From the NCBI GenBank assembly GCA_002101905.1, contig LQPU01000026.1, forward strand, positions 1-64,000: a stretch of DNA of 64,000 nucleotides. The letters run 5' to 3'. The translations under genes were made by a program, and so were the position numbers. The DNA comes from Mycobacterium shimoidei. Lineage in GTDB: Bacteria > Actinomycetota > Actinomycetes > Mycobacteriales > Mycobacteriaceae. The notes under the pieces were generated by a model, which did not search any database, was not told the origin of the DNA, and worked only from the letters and a program-made list of their open reading frames with translations. Shown in pieces: positions 9,640-17,935 of this stretch; position 1 is the first letter of the stretch, and each line of letters opens with the position of its first letter.

Positions 9640-10127
9640 GCGGCCCGGCGAATTGGCCGGGTTACCCGCCCGGGCCGCCGGGACCGCCGGTACCGCCGGT
9701 GCCTCCGGGCTTACCGGCACCGCCAACGCCGCCCACCCGGCCGGTGGACGTCGATACCGGCTTCTGGTTGTGGTTGGCGGCCGTGCCGCTGATGGTGACC
9801 GGCTACGCGGTTGACCTGGTCGCCTCGCCGCGCCATCACGCATCGGGGCTGGTCTACGTCGCCTCCGGGCTGTTCGCGCTGGTGGTGTGCGCCATGGTCG
9901 TGACGTTTTTGATCCTGATGCGCGCCGGATATCGCTGGGCGCGCACGGTGTTGACCGGCGGCGGCGTGGCCGCCATCGTCTACGTCGGTACCCGGCTGTT
10001 CCGCGCGGACTGGCCGCCGCTGGCCGCGGTGATCTGTGCGGTCACCGGCATCGTCGGCTGCGTGCTGATCGCCGGCGGCATGTATCTACTGCACCGTCCC
10101 GACGCCCACGCCTACTTCACCAGGTAG
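9636..10127 (+). CDS. Proline-rich four-helix membrane protein (Rv0513 type)
   Basis: A 163-residue protein with a Pro/Gly-rich cytoplasmic N-terminus (about residues 1-42, repeated PPGPPGPP and PPVPP) followed by four hydrophobic segments near residues 45-65, 72-95, 103-122 and 127-150. No catalytic motif is seen. The ATG overlaps the hemB stop by 4 bases, so it is translated with the hem genes, matching Rv0513 next to hemB in M. tuberculosis. The role is unknown; the linkage may be positional only. Confidence 0.8.
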   Translation: MSGPANWPGYPPGPPGPPVPPVPPGLPAPPTPPTRPVDVDTGFWLWLAAVPLMVTGYAVDLVASPRHHASGLVYVASGLFALVVCAMVVTFLILMRAGYRWARTVLTGGGVAAIVYVGTRLFRADWPPLAAVICAVTGIVGCVLIAGGMYLLHRPDAHAYFTR

Positions 10128-10184
10128 CCGATTAGGCTGATCCACGGCCATGTGTCGCCGGGCGAGATCAGAGATGGAAGTGCA

Positions 10185-10730
10185 GTGACCACAGACACGG
10201 ACACCAAACAGGCTCCGTTGTTCCGCGAGGTAGGCGCCAGCTGGTACTGGGTGCTGACCGGTCCACTGTCGGCGGCGGCGATGCTGCTGATCGAGCATTC
10301 CGGCGGCTACGGGTGGCAGCCGTTGGTCCCGGGATTCTTCCTGGTGATCGTTTCCGCGTTCGTCGCCTTGCAGGTGAAGGCCGCGCGCATCCACACCTCG
10401 GTCGAATTGACCCCCCAGACGCTGCGCCAGGGCACCGAGACCATCAAAGTGGCCGACATCGTGCGGGTCTATCCCGAAGCCGATAATCCGCTGGCCACCG
10501 AGAAGGAGCTGGAGCGCTGGCAGTCGGCGCGCGCACTCGGTGAGCTGACCGGGGTGCCCAAAGGACGGGTGGGCATCGGACTGCGGCTCACCGGCGGCCG
10601 TCACGCGCAGGCCTGGGCCCGGCGTCACCGGCTGCTGCGGGCGGCGCTGACCCCGTTGGTCGAGGAACGCGTCGAGACTGTCCCCGAACCGGAAGTCGAC
10701 GACGATGACGACGCCGGGTCGCGCTGGTGA
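10185..10730 (+). CDS. DUF3093-like small membrane protein
   Basis: A 181-residue protein with two hydrophobic segments near residues 20-40 and 47-65, followed by a cytoplasmic domain (SVELTPQTLRQGTETIKVAD near 80-100) of the kind found in DUF3093-like proteins, and an acidic tail rich in Asp and Glu. I prefer GTG 10185, which has GGAAG 4 bases upstream, over the earlier in-frame GTG at 10152. The gene ends with a 4-base overlap into the next membrane protein. Function unknown; it belongs to the hemB-linked membrane gene group (Rv0514-like position). Confidence 0.72.
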   Translation: MTTDTDTKQAPLFREVGASWYWVLTGPLSAAAMLLIEHSGGYGWQPLVPGFFLVIVSAFVALQVKAARIHTSVELTPQTLRQGTETIKVADIVRVYPEADNPLATEKELERWQSARALGELTGVPKGRVGIGLRLTGGRHAQAWARRHRLLRAALTPLVEERVETVPEPEVDDDDDAGSRW

Positions 10731-10975
10731 GGCCGGGTCGTCGGGCGATCATCGAACTCCTATCGGCCTGCGCGGCCGCCGCGGCCGGTGTGCTGGCCGC
10801 CGCACAGGTACGGTCCGTTGAATTCATCGAGCCGGTGCTCGACGGCCAGCCTGTCACCACGTCCGTGGCGTACGACCCGCCGACGCTGCTGCTGACCCTG
10901 CTGCTGGCGGCGGCTACCGGCGTGCTGGTGGTGGTCGGGCTGGCCGATCCGCGGCGGAGCCGATACAGCCGGTAA
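10727..10975 (+). CDS. Small two-helix membrane protein
   Basis: An 82-residue protein with hydrophobic segments near residues 8-27 and 51-72, separated by a short extracytoplasmic loop, and a basic C-terminus (DPRRSRYSR). The GTG start overlaps the preceding stop by 4 bases (GTGA), so translation is coupled. I recognise no family and propose no function. Confidence 0.65.
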   Translation: MRPGRRAIIELLSACAAAAAGVLAAAQVRSVEFIEPVLDGQPVTTSVAYDPPTLLLTLLLAAATGVLVVVGLADPRRSRYSR

Positions 10976-10980
10976 CCCGG

Positions 10981-11841
10981 TCAGGACGTCATCCAGGCCA
11001 GCTCGGCCGGCAGCTGCGCACGCCAAAACGCCACGTCGTGTTCGCCGGGCGGGAAGCCCCCCGCCGGCGGTGTCTGCAGCTGGGCGACGAATTGGCGGGT
11101 GGCCGGGTAGAAACGGTCACCGGTGCCGCAGTCCACTCGCAGCGGAATCGACGACAGCGCCGACAGGCCGAACACGGAGTTCTGCACCCAGTCGTCGAAG
11201 CTGTCGAAGGCGCCGGCCGCACTGCCCGCGTACGACGTATACAGGGCCGGGCTCACCGCGCAGATCCCGGCGGTGCGTTGCGGGCCCAGCCGGGCGCCCA
11301 GCAACATCGCCCCGTACCCGCCCATCGACCAGCCCATGAAACCCACCCGCGAGGTGTCCAGCCCCATGGTGGACAGCAGCGGCAGCAGCTCGTCCAGCAC
11401 CATCGCGCCGGAGTCCTCGCCGTTGGCCCGCCGATGCCAGTAGCTGTTCCCGCCGTCGACGCTGACCACGGCGAACGGCGCCCGGCCGGCCCTGACCACC
11501 TCGGCGAGGCCCTCCTCGACGCCGAGGCCCATCACACCGGCCGCGTCGCTGTCCTTGCCGTGCAGCGCGATCACCGGCCGCAGCATCCCGGTCTGGCCGG
11601 GTGGCCGGGCGATGATCCAGTTCGTCTCGATGCCGCCGCGGGCCGTCGAGATGAACGAGCCGGACACCCGGGTCGGAAACGCGCTGCCGCCGGCCACCGG
11701 CTCGATTGGTGTTGGGGTTGCCGGGCTTTCGGACGGATCCAGCAAGCCGCTCAGCGCCCACACACCCGTCGCGCCAAGCGTCGCACCGGCACCCAGACGC
11801 AGCAGGGCACGACGAGACAGCTCGAGCATGAGCGACATCAT
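10981..11841 (-). CDS. Exported alpha/beta-hydrolase esterase (Rv0519c type)
   Basis: A 286-residue secreted serine esterase. The N-terminus has a twin-arginine-type signal, SRRALLRLGAGATLG, followed by a Pro/Thr-rich linker. The nucleophile elbow GWSMGGYGAM places the catalytic serine near residue 171; RFYPATR and the GEHDVAFW segment near the C-terminus supply the expected acid and histidine regions. The fold is that of the esterase D/antigen 85-like hydrolases. It points toward the hemB-linked membrane genes, with stops 5 bases apart (convergent). Substrate unknown; a cell-wall lipid or exogenous ester is likely. Confidence 0.85.
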   Translation of the reverse strand: MMSLMLELSRRALLRLGAGATLGATGVWALSGLLDPSESPATPTPIEPVAGGSAFPTRVSGSFISTARGGIETNWIIARPPGQTGMLRPVIALHGKDSDAAGVMGLGVEEGLAEVVRAGRAPFAVVSVDGGNSYWHRRANGEDSGAMVLDELLPLLSTMGLDTSRVGFMGWSMGGYGAMLLGARLGPQRTAGICAVSPALYTSYAGSAAGAFDSFDDWVQNSVFGLSALSSIPLRVDCGTGDRFYPATRQFVAQLQTPPAGGFPPGEHDVAFWRAQLPAELAWMTS

Positions 11842-11922
11842 GCCGCGTGGACCGGCGCTCCCCGGCGACGCAATCGAATCGATGACAAGTTGAGACCAAC
11901 CGGCCCGGGGGAGCCGGGCCAG

Positions 11923-12705
11923 CTAGCCGCCGATGCCGTGAGCCTCCAGAAAGTCGTCCGGAATCGATGCGGTCAACCGGCCGACGAACGCGTAATAGAA
12001 CAGCTGCGTGCCCTCCATCGACAGCCGGTGGCGATACAACTCGAGGTGGTAGATATCGAGATACTTCGAAAAGATGAGGGCGCGTATCAGCCGGGAGAAT
12101 CCGGTCTGCTCATCCGGGTTCAAAAATGAATGCTTGATATTGAACGCCAACCAGCCATGAGTTTTGATGAGCTTCATCGCGTTGAAAAACGCCCGCGGTG
12201 GAATATCGCCGAATCCCAGCGCCGCGACGCAGGTCAGGCAGTCGAAACTCCACTCGGCGAGTTCATCGTGCAGTTGCGGGTCCGGATCCGCCAGGTCCGC
12301 GATGTAGTAGGCGTCGTAGACGGTGGGCCGGTCCCGGTAGGCGGCATCGCGTGCCTCCGGCACGATATCCACACCGACCAATCGGGCTATTCCCTCACGC
12401 TTTAACTCATCACCCATCATCCCGTTGCCGGCGCCCAGATCGAGCACCCGCAACTCTGTCAGCGGCTCGCGCTCGGTGCGCAACGCGCGTTGCAGGAGTT
12501 CCATGACCTTGCCTGGTGAATTGCAGCGCAGCCGTCCGTAGAAAAGCTCCTCGTACAGGCCCGGGCGCTTGTAGATCTCCGCGTAATCGTGAAACCGCAG
12601 CTCGCGTGACTCGCCATTCTCGATCAGCTTGAATAAGACCTCGTCTTGGGCAAGTCGTTCTGAATTGACGGGTGGAAATTGAATTCGGTATATCTGCGAA
12701 GTCAC
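11923..12705 (-). CDS. Class I SAM-dependent methyltransferase
   Basis: A 260-residue protein with a clear SAM-binding core: LRVLDLGAGNGMMGDEL near residues 84-100 (motif I), VGVDIVPEARDAA at the second strand, and FDCLTCVAALGFGDIPP as the post-motif region. The N-terminal 80 residues are helical and charged (HDYAEIYKRPGLYEELFY). It is divergent from the DUF2236 oxygenase gene, with 127 bases between starts, so both could share control. The substrate is not evident. It occupies the place of the Rv0520/Rv0521 methyltransferase region, where M. tuberculosis has a broken gene. Confidence 0.82.
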   Translation of the reverse strand: MTSQIYRIQFPPVNSERLAQDEVLFKLIENGESRELRFHDYAEIYKRPGLYEELFYGRLRCNSPGKVMELLQRALRTEREPLTELRVLDLGAGNGMMGDELKREGIARLVGVDIVPEARDAAYRDRPTVYDAYYIADLADPDPQLHDELAEWSFDCLTCVAALGFGDIPPRAFFNAMKLIKTHGWLAFNIKHSFLNPDEQTGFSRLIRALIFSKYLDIYHLELYRHRLSMEGTQLFYYAFVGRLTASIPDDFLEAHGIGG

Positions 12706-12769
12706 TAAGCAACTTTAACACTCGCCGTAACCGTTTCGTTATCGGGGGTCTGCGTGATATCGCCGCCGT

Positions 12770-12785
12770 GGGGCGCGGGCGCCCC
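12770..12785. repeat. GC palindrome in a divergent promoter region
   Basis: GGGGCGC, two bases, then GCGCCCC form a perfect 7-base inverted repeat between the methyltransferase and oxygenase genes. The 2-base centre is too small for a hairpin loop, so a protein site is more likely than a terminator. Confidence 0.4.
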
Positions 12786-12817
12786 TGACCGAGGGCTTGG
12801 TACAAAGACCAGAATAT

Positions 12818-12830
12818 GTAACACTGTTCC
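12818..12830. promoter_or_regulatory. Near-palindromic TetR-type operator candidate
   Basis: GTAACACTGTTCC is palindromic in 10 of its 12 paired positions around a central C and ends 2 bases before ATG 12833. The operon's last gene encodes a TetR regulator, so autoregulation is the simplest reading. Confidence 0.45.
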
Positions 12831-12832
12831 GC

Positions 12833-13696
12833 ATGACGGAGCTCGCTCGGCAGCCCGAGACCGCCCCCGAGACCGCCGAGGCCCTGCCGCTGGGTCCGCG
12901 ATCGCTGGTGTGGCGCTACTTCGGCGACAACCGCATGTTCTTGGTCGGCCCACGGCCCGCGGTGCTGCAGAACATGCTCGCCGAGCTCGGGCAGGGCGTC
13001 TTGGATCACTCGGTGTTCTTTTCCGACACCGCCGCGCGGGTCAAGCGTTCGCTGCCGCCCATCTTCATGACTGTCTACGGTTCTGACGACGACAATCCGG
13101 GCCAACAGGTGCGCGACTTCCACCACGAGATCAAGGGCACGATGCCCACCGGCGAGCGCTACCACGCGCTGGATCCGCAGACCTATTACTGGGCACACGC
13201 CACCTTCGTCGACCAGGTGCTCTACTTCGCCGACACCTTCGTCAAGCGACTCACCGACGAGGAGAAGCAGCAGATTTACCTCGAGTCGAAGACCTGGTAT
13301 CGCCGCTACGGAGTCAGTGATCGCTTCATGCCGGCCGATTACGCCGAGTTCCAACGCTATTGGTCCGAGATGCTCGACAACGTGGTGGTGGCGCACAAGA
13401 CCGCCAAATACGGCGTCGGATATGTCACCAAGGGCTTTCCATGCCCCAAGGGCGTGCCGCCGCTGGTATGGCGGATGATTTCGCCGCTGTTCAACCCGGT
13501 GGCGGCGTTTTTGACCACCGGCGGGCTGCCGCCACAGGCCCGCAGCCTGCTCAACCTGCCGTGGAGTGCGCGCCAGGAGCGCCGTTATCAGCGCTTCGCC
13601 GCCATCTGCCGTTCGGCGCCGGTCAACTGGCTGTGGGATCATCTACCGATGCGGTTGCGCTACAACAGGTTTGCTCGTGCCGGCTTCGCCCGCTGA
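12833..13696 (+). CDS. DUF2236 (latex-clearing/MpaB-type) haem oxygenase-like protein
   Basis: A 287-residue protein of the ER-bound oxygenase mpaB/rubber oxygenase (DUF2236) family, whose studied members are b-type haem oxygenases of oxidative cleavage. Family marks are the [20 protein letters not shown] opening near residue 25, [20 protein letters not shown] near 97 and the [14 protein letters not shown] helix carrying a likely haem-ligand histidine. ATG 12833 is used; the frame extends to 12797 but runs through the putative operator. The TetR gene downstream overlaps its end by about 20 bases. The substrate is unknown; mycobacteria carry many copies, often beside TetR genes. Confidence 0.85.
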   Translation: MTELARQPETAPETAEALPLGPRSLVWRYFGDNRMFLVGPRPAVLQNMLAELGQGVLDHSVFFSDTAARVKRSLPPIFMTVYGSDDDNPGQQVRDFHHEIKGTMPTGERYHALDPQTYYWAHATFVDQVLYFADTFVKRLTDEEKQQIYLESKTWYRRYGVSDRFMPADYAEFQRYWSEMLDNVVVAHKTAKYGVGYVTKGFPCPKGVPPLVWRMISPLFNPVAAFLTTGGLPPQARSLLNLPWSARQERRYQRFAAICRSAPVNWLWDHLPMRLRYNRFARAGFAR

Positions 13697-14288
13697 GGGC
13701 TCCGTCGATCCGGCCACGCGCGCCATCCTCGACGCCGCGGTCGTCGAGTTCGAGCAGCACGGCTTTCGCCGGGTCGCGCTCGACGACGTTGCCCGACGCG
13801 CCCGGGTCAGCCGCACCACCATCTACCGACGGTTCGCCGGGCGCGACGAGCTGGTGGCCGCCGTCATCGACCGGGAGAACGCGGCGCTGTTCGCCGACAT
13901 CGCCGACGAACTGAAAAGCCGCCGGCCGCAGTCGAATTACTATGTCGAGGCGTTTGTGTTGTCGATCATGCGGTTTCGCCGGCATCGCGTGCTTACCCGG
14001 ATGATCGCCGAAGAGCCCGGCTTGACGCTCGAGTTGGCGAACGAGCATTGGGGTGCCGCGGTCGAGCGGACGGCGGCCGCGCTGCGGGTGATCTTCCCCG
14101 ATGGGTTCGCCGAGCGCATCGGGTCAGCCGCCGTCGACGAGCTGGCCGAGACCATCTTGCGTTACGCGGCAATGGTATTGCTGCTGCCGAGCCGCCGCCC
14201 GCTGCGCACCGCCGACGACCTGCGAGCGTTCGCCACCGAACACTTTTTGCCCAGTCTTCCCGCCGCGCTGCGCACTGTGCCGGTCTGA
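13677..14288 (+). CDS. TetR-family transcriptional regulator
   Basis: A 203-residue repressor. The N-terminal HTH spans about residues 10-56: [19 protein letters not shown], then the [19 protein letters not shown] recognition region. The C-terminal ligand domain is helical and typical in length. The start is taken as GTG 13677, inside the end of the oxygenase gene; TTG 13671 is an alternative. Overlap with the oxygenase gene indicates one transcript, and the near-palindrome at 12818-12830 is its likely operator. It probably senses a substrate or product of the oxygenase. Confidence 0.88.
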   Translation: MPASPAEGSVDPATRAILDAAVVEFEQHGFRRVALDDVARRARVSRTTIYRRFAGRDELVAAVIDRENAALFADIADELKSRRPQSNYYVEAFVLSIMRFRRHRVLTRMIAEEPGLTLELANEHWGAAVERTAAALRVIFPDGFAERIGSAAVDELAETILRYAAMVLLLPSRRPLRTADDLRAFATEHFLPSLPAALRTVPV

Positions 14289-14293
14289 GAGCC

Positions 14294-15523
14294 CTAACGC
14301 GCCGCGCCGCGCCAGCGCAAAGCTTCCAACGCCACGGCAACATGTACGCTACTCTCCTTGAGCGGCTTCGGCAGCAGCTCGTCAGCGCGGGCAAGCCTGC
14401 GCAACAACGTATTCCGATGTGTGAACAGGCTCGCAGCCGCCCGCGAGGCGTTGCACTGCTCGTGGATAAAGGTGAGAACCGTTCGCTGCAGTTCGGCGTC
14501 CGCCGACTCGAACTCACCGAGGGTGTGTTTGATGAAGCGGTCCGCCCGTTCGGGATCGGCGGTGACCAGCGCGATCAGCTCAACATCGGTGAAGCCGACA
14601 ACTCGCTGGGTCGAGCCGAGCCGCACCACCGTGCGTTGAGTGGTGATCGCGTCGAAATGGCTGCGCCGGAAGCCATCGATTCCCGCCGCCGTGGGGCCGA
14701 CGGCGATTCGCACGCCGGGCAGTTGGCTGATCGCTGCGGCAACACCGGTCAGATCCGGGCCGTCGGCGCCGGGCACCCACACCCATCGGGTGGCGGCACC
14801 GGCCAGCACCGAAAGCGATCGGCGCCCATCGGCGTTGTGCGCCAACGCATCCGCGGCACGGTCTAAGTCGGACGAAGTCGTGGTCGATTCGTCCCCCCAG
14901 ATCACCGCCGCGGTGTGGCTCTGGCCAAGGCGATAACCGAGGCGGTTCTCGGCGTGCTGCGGTGTGATGGGTGCACCGTCGAGGATGAGCGCGACAGTTT
15001 CCCGTTGTTCAGCGTGCGTTCCGCGGGTGAGCTCATCGCGTTCGAGCCGCATCTGGTGGTAGATGCCGGCGATCGTGGCGTCGATGAACGACCCGATCGA
15101 GGCCGCCGAGACATCAAGCAGCTCACGCAATTCGTCGGGATCAGAAGTCAGCGCGAACGCAATCTGCATCCAGGCCCGCCACGCCACGTTTTGCCCGACC
15201 CGGTATGCGTCCACCGCCGTCGACTCGTCCAGGCCGCGCCGAACCAGGTGCCGCGCGATGGTGAGCGACTCCGGCCCGAGATTGGGCGGTACGGGCTCAC
15301 CGGGGTGGCTGATGTTGGCGGCCGCCCAGTGCAGCCGATTCGATCGATTGCTGCGCCGGACCGCCTCGGCGAGCACCGGATCGCTGGCAATGGCGCGCAT
15401 GTACTCCGGCGTCAGGGTCGCCTTGTTTATCCGATCGAGTCGGTCCTCGGGGCTGTCGATGATCATCCTGGCGCCCAGTTGCATCAGCTCGCACACCCGC
15501 TTCGACGGCTGATCCCAGTTCAT
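14294..15523 (-). CDS. PucR/CdaR-type transcriptional regulator
   Basis: A 409-residue regulator. The C-terminal PucR-type HTH is at about residues 350-405 (LTFIHEQCNASRAAASLFTH and RNTLLRRLARADEL). The central part (about 165-330) resembles the GGDEF-like domain of the family, and the N-terminal part carries SNRLHWAAANISHPGEPV, common in actinobacterial PucR proteins. The frame runs to 15619, but MNWDQPSKRVCEL at ATG 15523 matches the usual family start. It converges on the TetR gene and lies upstream, in divergent orientation, of the secreted phosphatase-like locus. Effector and target are unknown. Confidence 0.85.
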   Translation of the reverse strand: MNWDQPSKRVCELMQLGARMIIDSPEDRLDRINKATLTPEYMRAIASDPVLAEAVRRSNRSNRLHWAAANISHPGEPVPPNLGPESLTIARHLVRRGLDESTAVDAYRVGQNVAWRAWMQIAFALTSDPDELRELLDVSAASIGSFIDATIAGIYHQMRLERDELTRGTHAEQRETVALILDGAPITPQHAENRLGYRLGQSHTAAVIWGDESTTTSSDLDRAADALAHNADGRRSLSVLAGAATRWVWVPGADGPDLTGVAAAISQLPGVRIAVGPTAAGIDGFRRSHFDAITTQRTVVRLGSTQRVVGFTDVELIALVTADPERADRFIKHTLGEFESADAELQRTVLTFIHEQCNASRAAASLFTHRNTLLRRLARADELLPKPLKESSVHVAVALEALRWRGAAR

Positions 15524-15544
15524 CCGCGGAGCGTAACCGGCACA

Positions 15545-15559
15545 GGTGCACCATGCACC
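15545..15559. repeat. Inverted repeat upstream of the PucR-type gene
   Basis: GGTGCA, three bases, then TGCACC: perfect 6-base arms 22 bases upstream of ATG 15523. It lies in the 148-base region between the divergent PucR-type gene and the secreted locus and could be an operator for either. Confidence 0.4.
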
Positions 15560-15671
15560 ACTATTGATTGCTGTCGGTGCGTAATGCCCCTGTTCTACGG
15601 CCCCGTCAACCGGGACCATTAAGCGTGGTGTAACAAATCTCTCAGGTTTTTGTCAGGTCGGGAGGCGCAGC

Positions 15672-16745
15672 ATGCGGCTTGGGTTTGGCCCGTACGTCAC
15701 TGCCGGCATCGCGGTCATCGGCGCCGGAGTCATCGCCGTCACCCCGATAGCAGCGCCGGGCCCTGATCGCCATGTGGCCGACATTGCGCTCACTGCCGGC
15801 GACGAGCCAGATGTCGTCATCGACGTCGTGCGGCACGCGGAGATGATCTCGCCGTTCGAGAACCTGCTCACTCCGTCTCCGGCGTTTCCAGGGGCTCCGC
15901 TCAGCGAGCACGGCTTGCAGCAGGCGCAGGACGTCGGGAATCAACTGTTCGACGAACTCGGCCCGGTTGCCGGCATCTTCGAAGGGCAGGGCCTGCGGGA
16001 GATGGGAACCGCCGCGCCGTTCGCGGAGCTTGAGCACATGACCTCGCAGATACTGCCCGGGCTGAATGAAATCGACGCCGGTATCTACGCGCTGGATCCG
16101 ATCGAAAGCCTCGGCGGGCGAATCGCTTTCCTGACCGCGGGCGCGTGGTCGCTGGGAGCGCCATTCGGCCTGGCGTTGCTGCCCGCCCCGGGCTCGTCCG
16201 ACGTCAACGGAGTGGTGTTCAACGACAGGTTCACCGACGCCATCGACACGATGTACAACGCCGCCATTGCCAACCCGGTCGTCAGCGACAACGGCCAGAT
16301 CACCGATGTGGCGTTCAACAGCGAAGCGTCGATCTTTGTCTGGGCGCTGATGAACGTCAAAAACCCCGATATTCCGTTCTTTTTGGAGCGCATCGCCGAA
16401 TCCCACACCGTCCCGAACGGGCTTTCCACAATCTTGTTGCCCAACACCGGCATCGTCGAAATTCAGGGCAACCCCACCGACGGCTGGACGCTGGTCAGCT
16501 GGGACGGCGAAGCCATCCCGGAAAATCCTGATCTGCTCTCGGCCCTGTTCGTCGACCTGCGTGATGTGGCGCTGCCGGTGCAGGTAGCGGAATGGAACAT
16601 CTTCGAGGCAATCCTCAACGGCGATCCGACGCTGATCCAGGACACGCTTGCCGAAGGCATCCAAAACGTCGGCACCGCAATGGCCCAATTCCCCGAAGCG
16701 GTGTTCACCGACATCGTCGACGCGCTGACGAACCTCGGCGCTTAA
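15672..16745 (+). CDS. Exported histidine-phosphatase-like protein, paralogue A
   Basis: A 357-residue protein with an N-terminal hydrophobic export signal or anchor (GPYVTAGIAVIGAGVIAVTP, residues 6-25) and a branch-1 histidine phosphatase (phosphoglycerate mutase-like) domain. The first catalytic motif VVRHAE is kept near residue 53. The LREMGTAAPFA segment corresponds to the usual RA-x-QTA arginine region. At the usual second-histidine block (expected SHG) it reads AFNSEASIFVWALMNV, so that histidine appears replaced. ATG 15672 has GGGAGG upstream. The 74-base-shifted paralogue follows within 23 bases; the two are in one operon. Hydrolase activity is doubtful; a binding role is possible. 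Confidence 0.8.
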   Translation: MRLGFGPYVTAGIAVIGAGVIAVTPIAAPGPDRHVADIALTAGDEPDVVIDVVRHAEMISPFENLLTPSPAFPGAPLSEHGLQQAQDVGNQLFDELGPVAGIFEGQGLREMGTAAPFAELEHMTSQILPGLNEIDAGIYALDPIESLGGRIAFLTAGAWSLGAPFGLALLPAPGSSDVNGVVFNDRFTDAIDTMYNAAIANPVVSDNGQITDVAFNSEASIFVWALMNVKNPDIPFFLERIAESHTVPNGLSTILLPNTGIVEIQGNPTDGWTLVSWDGEAIPENPDLLSALFVDLRDVALPVQVAEWNIFEAILNGDPTLIQDTLAEGIQNVGTAMAQFPEAVFTDIVDALTNLGA

Positions 16746-16768
16746 AGCTGATCCAGAAAGGCAGCAGG

Positions 16769-17920
16769 ATGCAGGTCAGGTATCGCCCGTACGTCGTCGC
16801 CGCCGTGGCCCTGATCGGCGCCGGCGTCATCGCCATTACCCCGATGGCGACACCCGGCCCCGACGTGCACCCGATCGACATCCAACTCACCAGCGACGAA
16901 GCGCAAGATGCGCAAGATGCGCAAGATATCGTCATCGACTTCGTGCGGCACGGACAACGGATGCCGCCGGCCAACGAAGTCGTCACCCCCTCGCCGGATC
17001 ACCCCGGGCCTCCGCTCAGTGAGCTCGGTGAACAACAGGCGCAGGATGTCGCGAACCAACTTCACGCCGAACTCGGCGACCATGTCGCCGGGATCTTCTC
17101 CGGGGAGGCGATCAGGGACATCAATACCGCCGCGCCGTTCGCCGATCTGGAAAATCATGATATCCAGATCCTGTCCGGCCTCAACGAGATTGACAGCGGC
17201 ATCTATGCCGGTGCGCCACTGTCAAGCCTGTACGGCTACCTCTACGAACTGACCCCGATGTTGTGGACCCTGTTCGGACTTGTGGGAGTGCCCATACCCG
17301 GCTCGGTGGAGGACCCCAACGGCGTGGTGCTCAACGAGAAATTCACCGACGCTGTCGAGACGATGTACAACGCCGCCATGGCCAATCCGGTCGTCAGCGA
17401 CAACGGTGAGATCACCGCGGTGGCGTTCAACAACGAAGCGGACCTTGCTGCCTGGGTCACGCTCAACGTCAACAATCCCGACATCTCGTTCTTCTTGCCG
17501 CTGACCATTGAAACCATCCTGGCCGACAACGACGGATATCCGCTGCTGCCCAACGGCGGCGTCGTCGAAATCAAGGGCAATCCCACCGACGGCTGGACGC
17601 TGGTCAGCTGGAACGGCCAGATGATCCCGCAGGATCCGGGATTGTTGACCGAGCTGCTCGTGGACCTCCGCCACGTGATCATCGTGCAGCAAACCGAGAC
17701 CTGGAACATCTGGCAGGCATTGATGGGCGGGGATCTGACGACCATCGAAGATGCGATTCAAGTTGGCACGCAAAACCTCAACACCGCGGTCGCCCAGTTG
17801 CCCGAAGCGATGTTCAACGACATCGTCGACGCCATTCAGAACATCGGTAACGACACCGGCGGACAAGCGGCAGGGGATACGGCGATGATGTTCAGCGACA
17901 TCTTCGCGGCACTGTTCTAA
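16769..17920 (+). CDS. Exported histidine-phosphatase-like protein, paralogue B
   Basis: A 383-residue tandem duplicate of the preceding gene. It keeps the same hydrophobic N-terminus (YVVAAVALIGAGVIAITP), the RHGQ motif near residue 58, LSELGEQQAQDVANQL, and the C-terminal block GNPTDGWTLVSW, which is nearly identical to paralogue A. The second-histidine block reads AFNNEADLAAWVTLNV, again without histidine. A DAQDAQDAQD micro-repeat follows the signal region. ATG 16769 with AAAGG upstream is chosen; the open frame to 16592 lies inside paralogue A. A longer C-terminal tail (GNDTGGQAAGDTAMMF) distinguishes it. Probably extracytoplasmic; substrate unknown. Confidence 0.8.
   Translation: MQVRYRPYVVAAVALIGAGVIAITPMATPGPDVHPIDIQLTSDEAQDAQDAQDIVIDFVRHGQRMPPANEVVTPSPDHPGPPLSELGEQQAQDVANQLHAELGDHVAGIFSGEAIRDINTAAPFADLENHDIQILSGLNEIDSGIYAGAPLSSLYGYLYELTPMLWTLFGLVGVPIPGSVEDPNGVVLNEKFTDAVETMYNAAMANPVVSDNGEITAVAFNNEADLAAWVTLNVNNPDISFFLPLTIETILADNDGYPLLPNGGVVEIKGNPTDGWTLVSWNGQMIPQDPGLLTELLVDLRHVIIVQQTETWNIWQALMGGDLTTIEDAIQVGTQNLNTAVAQLPEAMFNDIVDAIQNIGNDTGGQAAGDTAMMFSDIFAALF
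16901..16927 (+). repeat. Triplicated 9-base unit in paralogue B
   Basis: GCGCAAGAT occurs three times in tandem, encoding an Ala-Gln-Asp repeat just after the export signal. It is the kind of in-frame repeat that changes copy number by slippage. Confidence 0.85.
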
Positions 17921-17935
17921 GCTGCACGGAGAACG

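Noticed and set aside
12410-13642. Minus-strand frame of 410 codons across the oxygenase and methyltransferase gap.
   Set aside because: It runs antisense to the oxygenase gene and has no recognisable domain.
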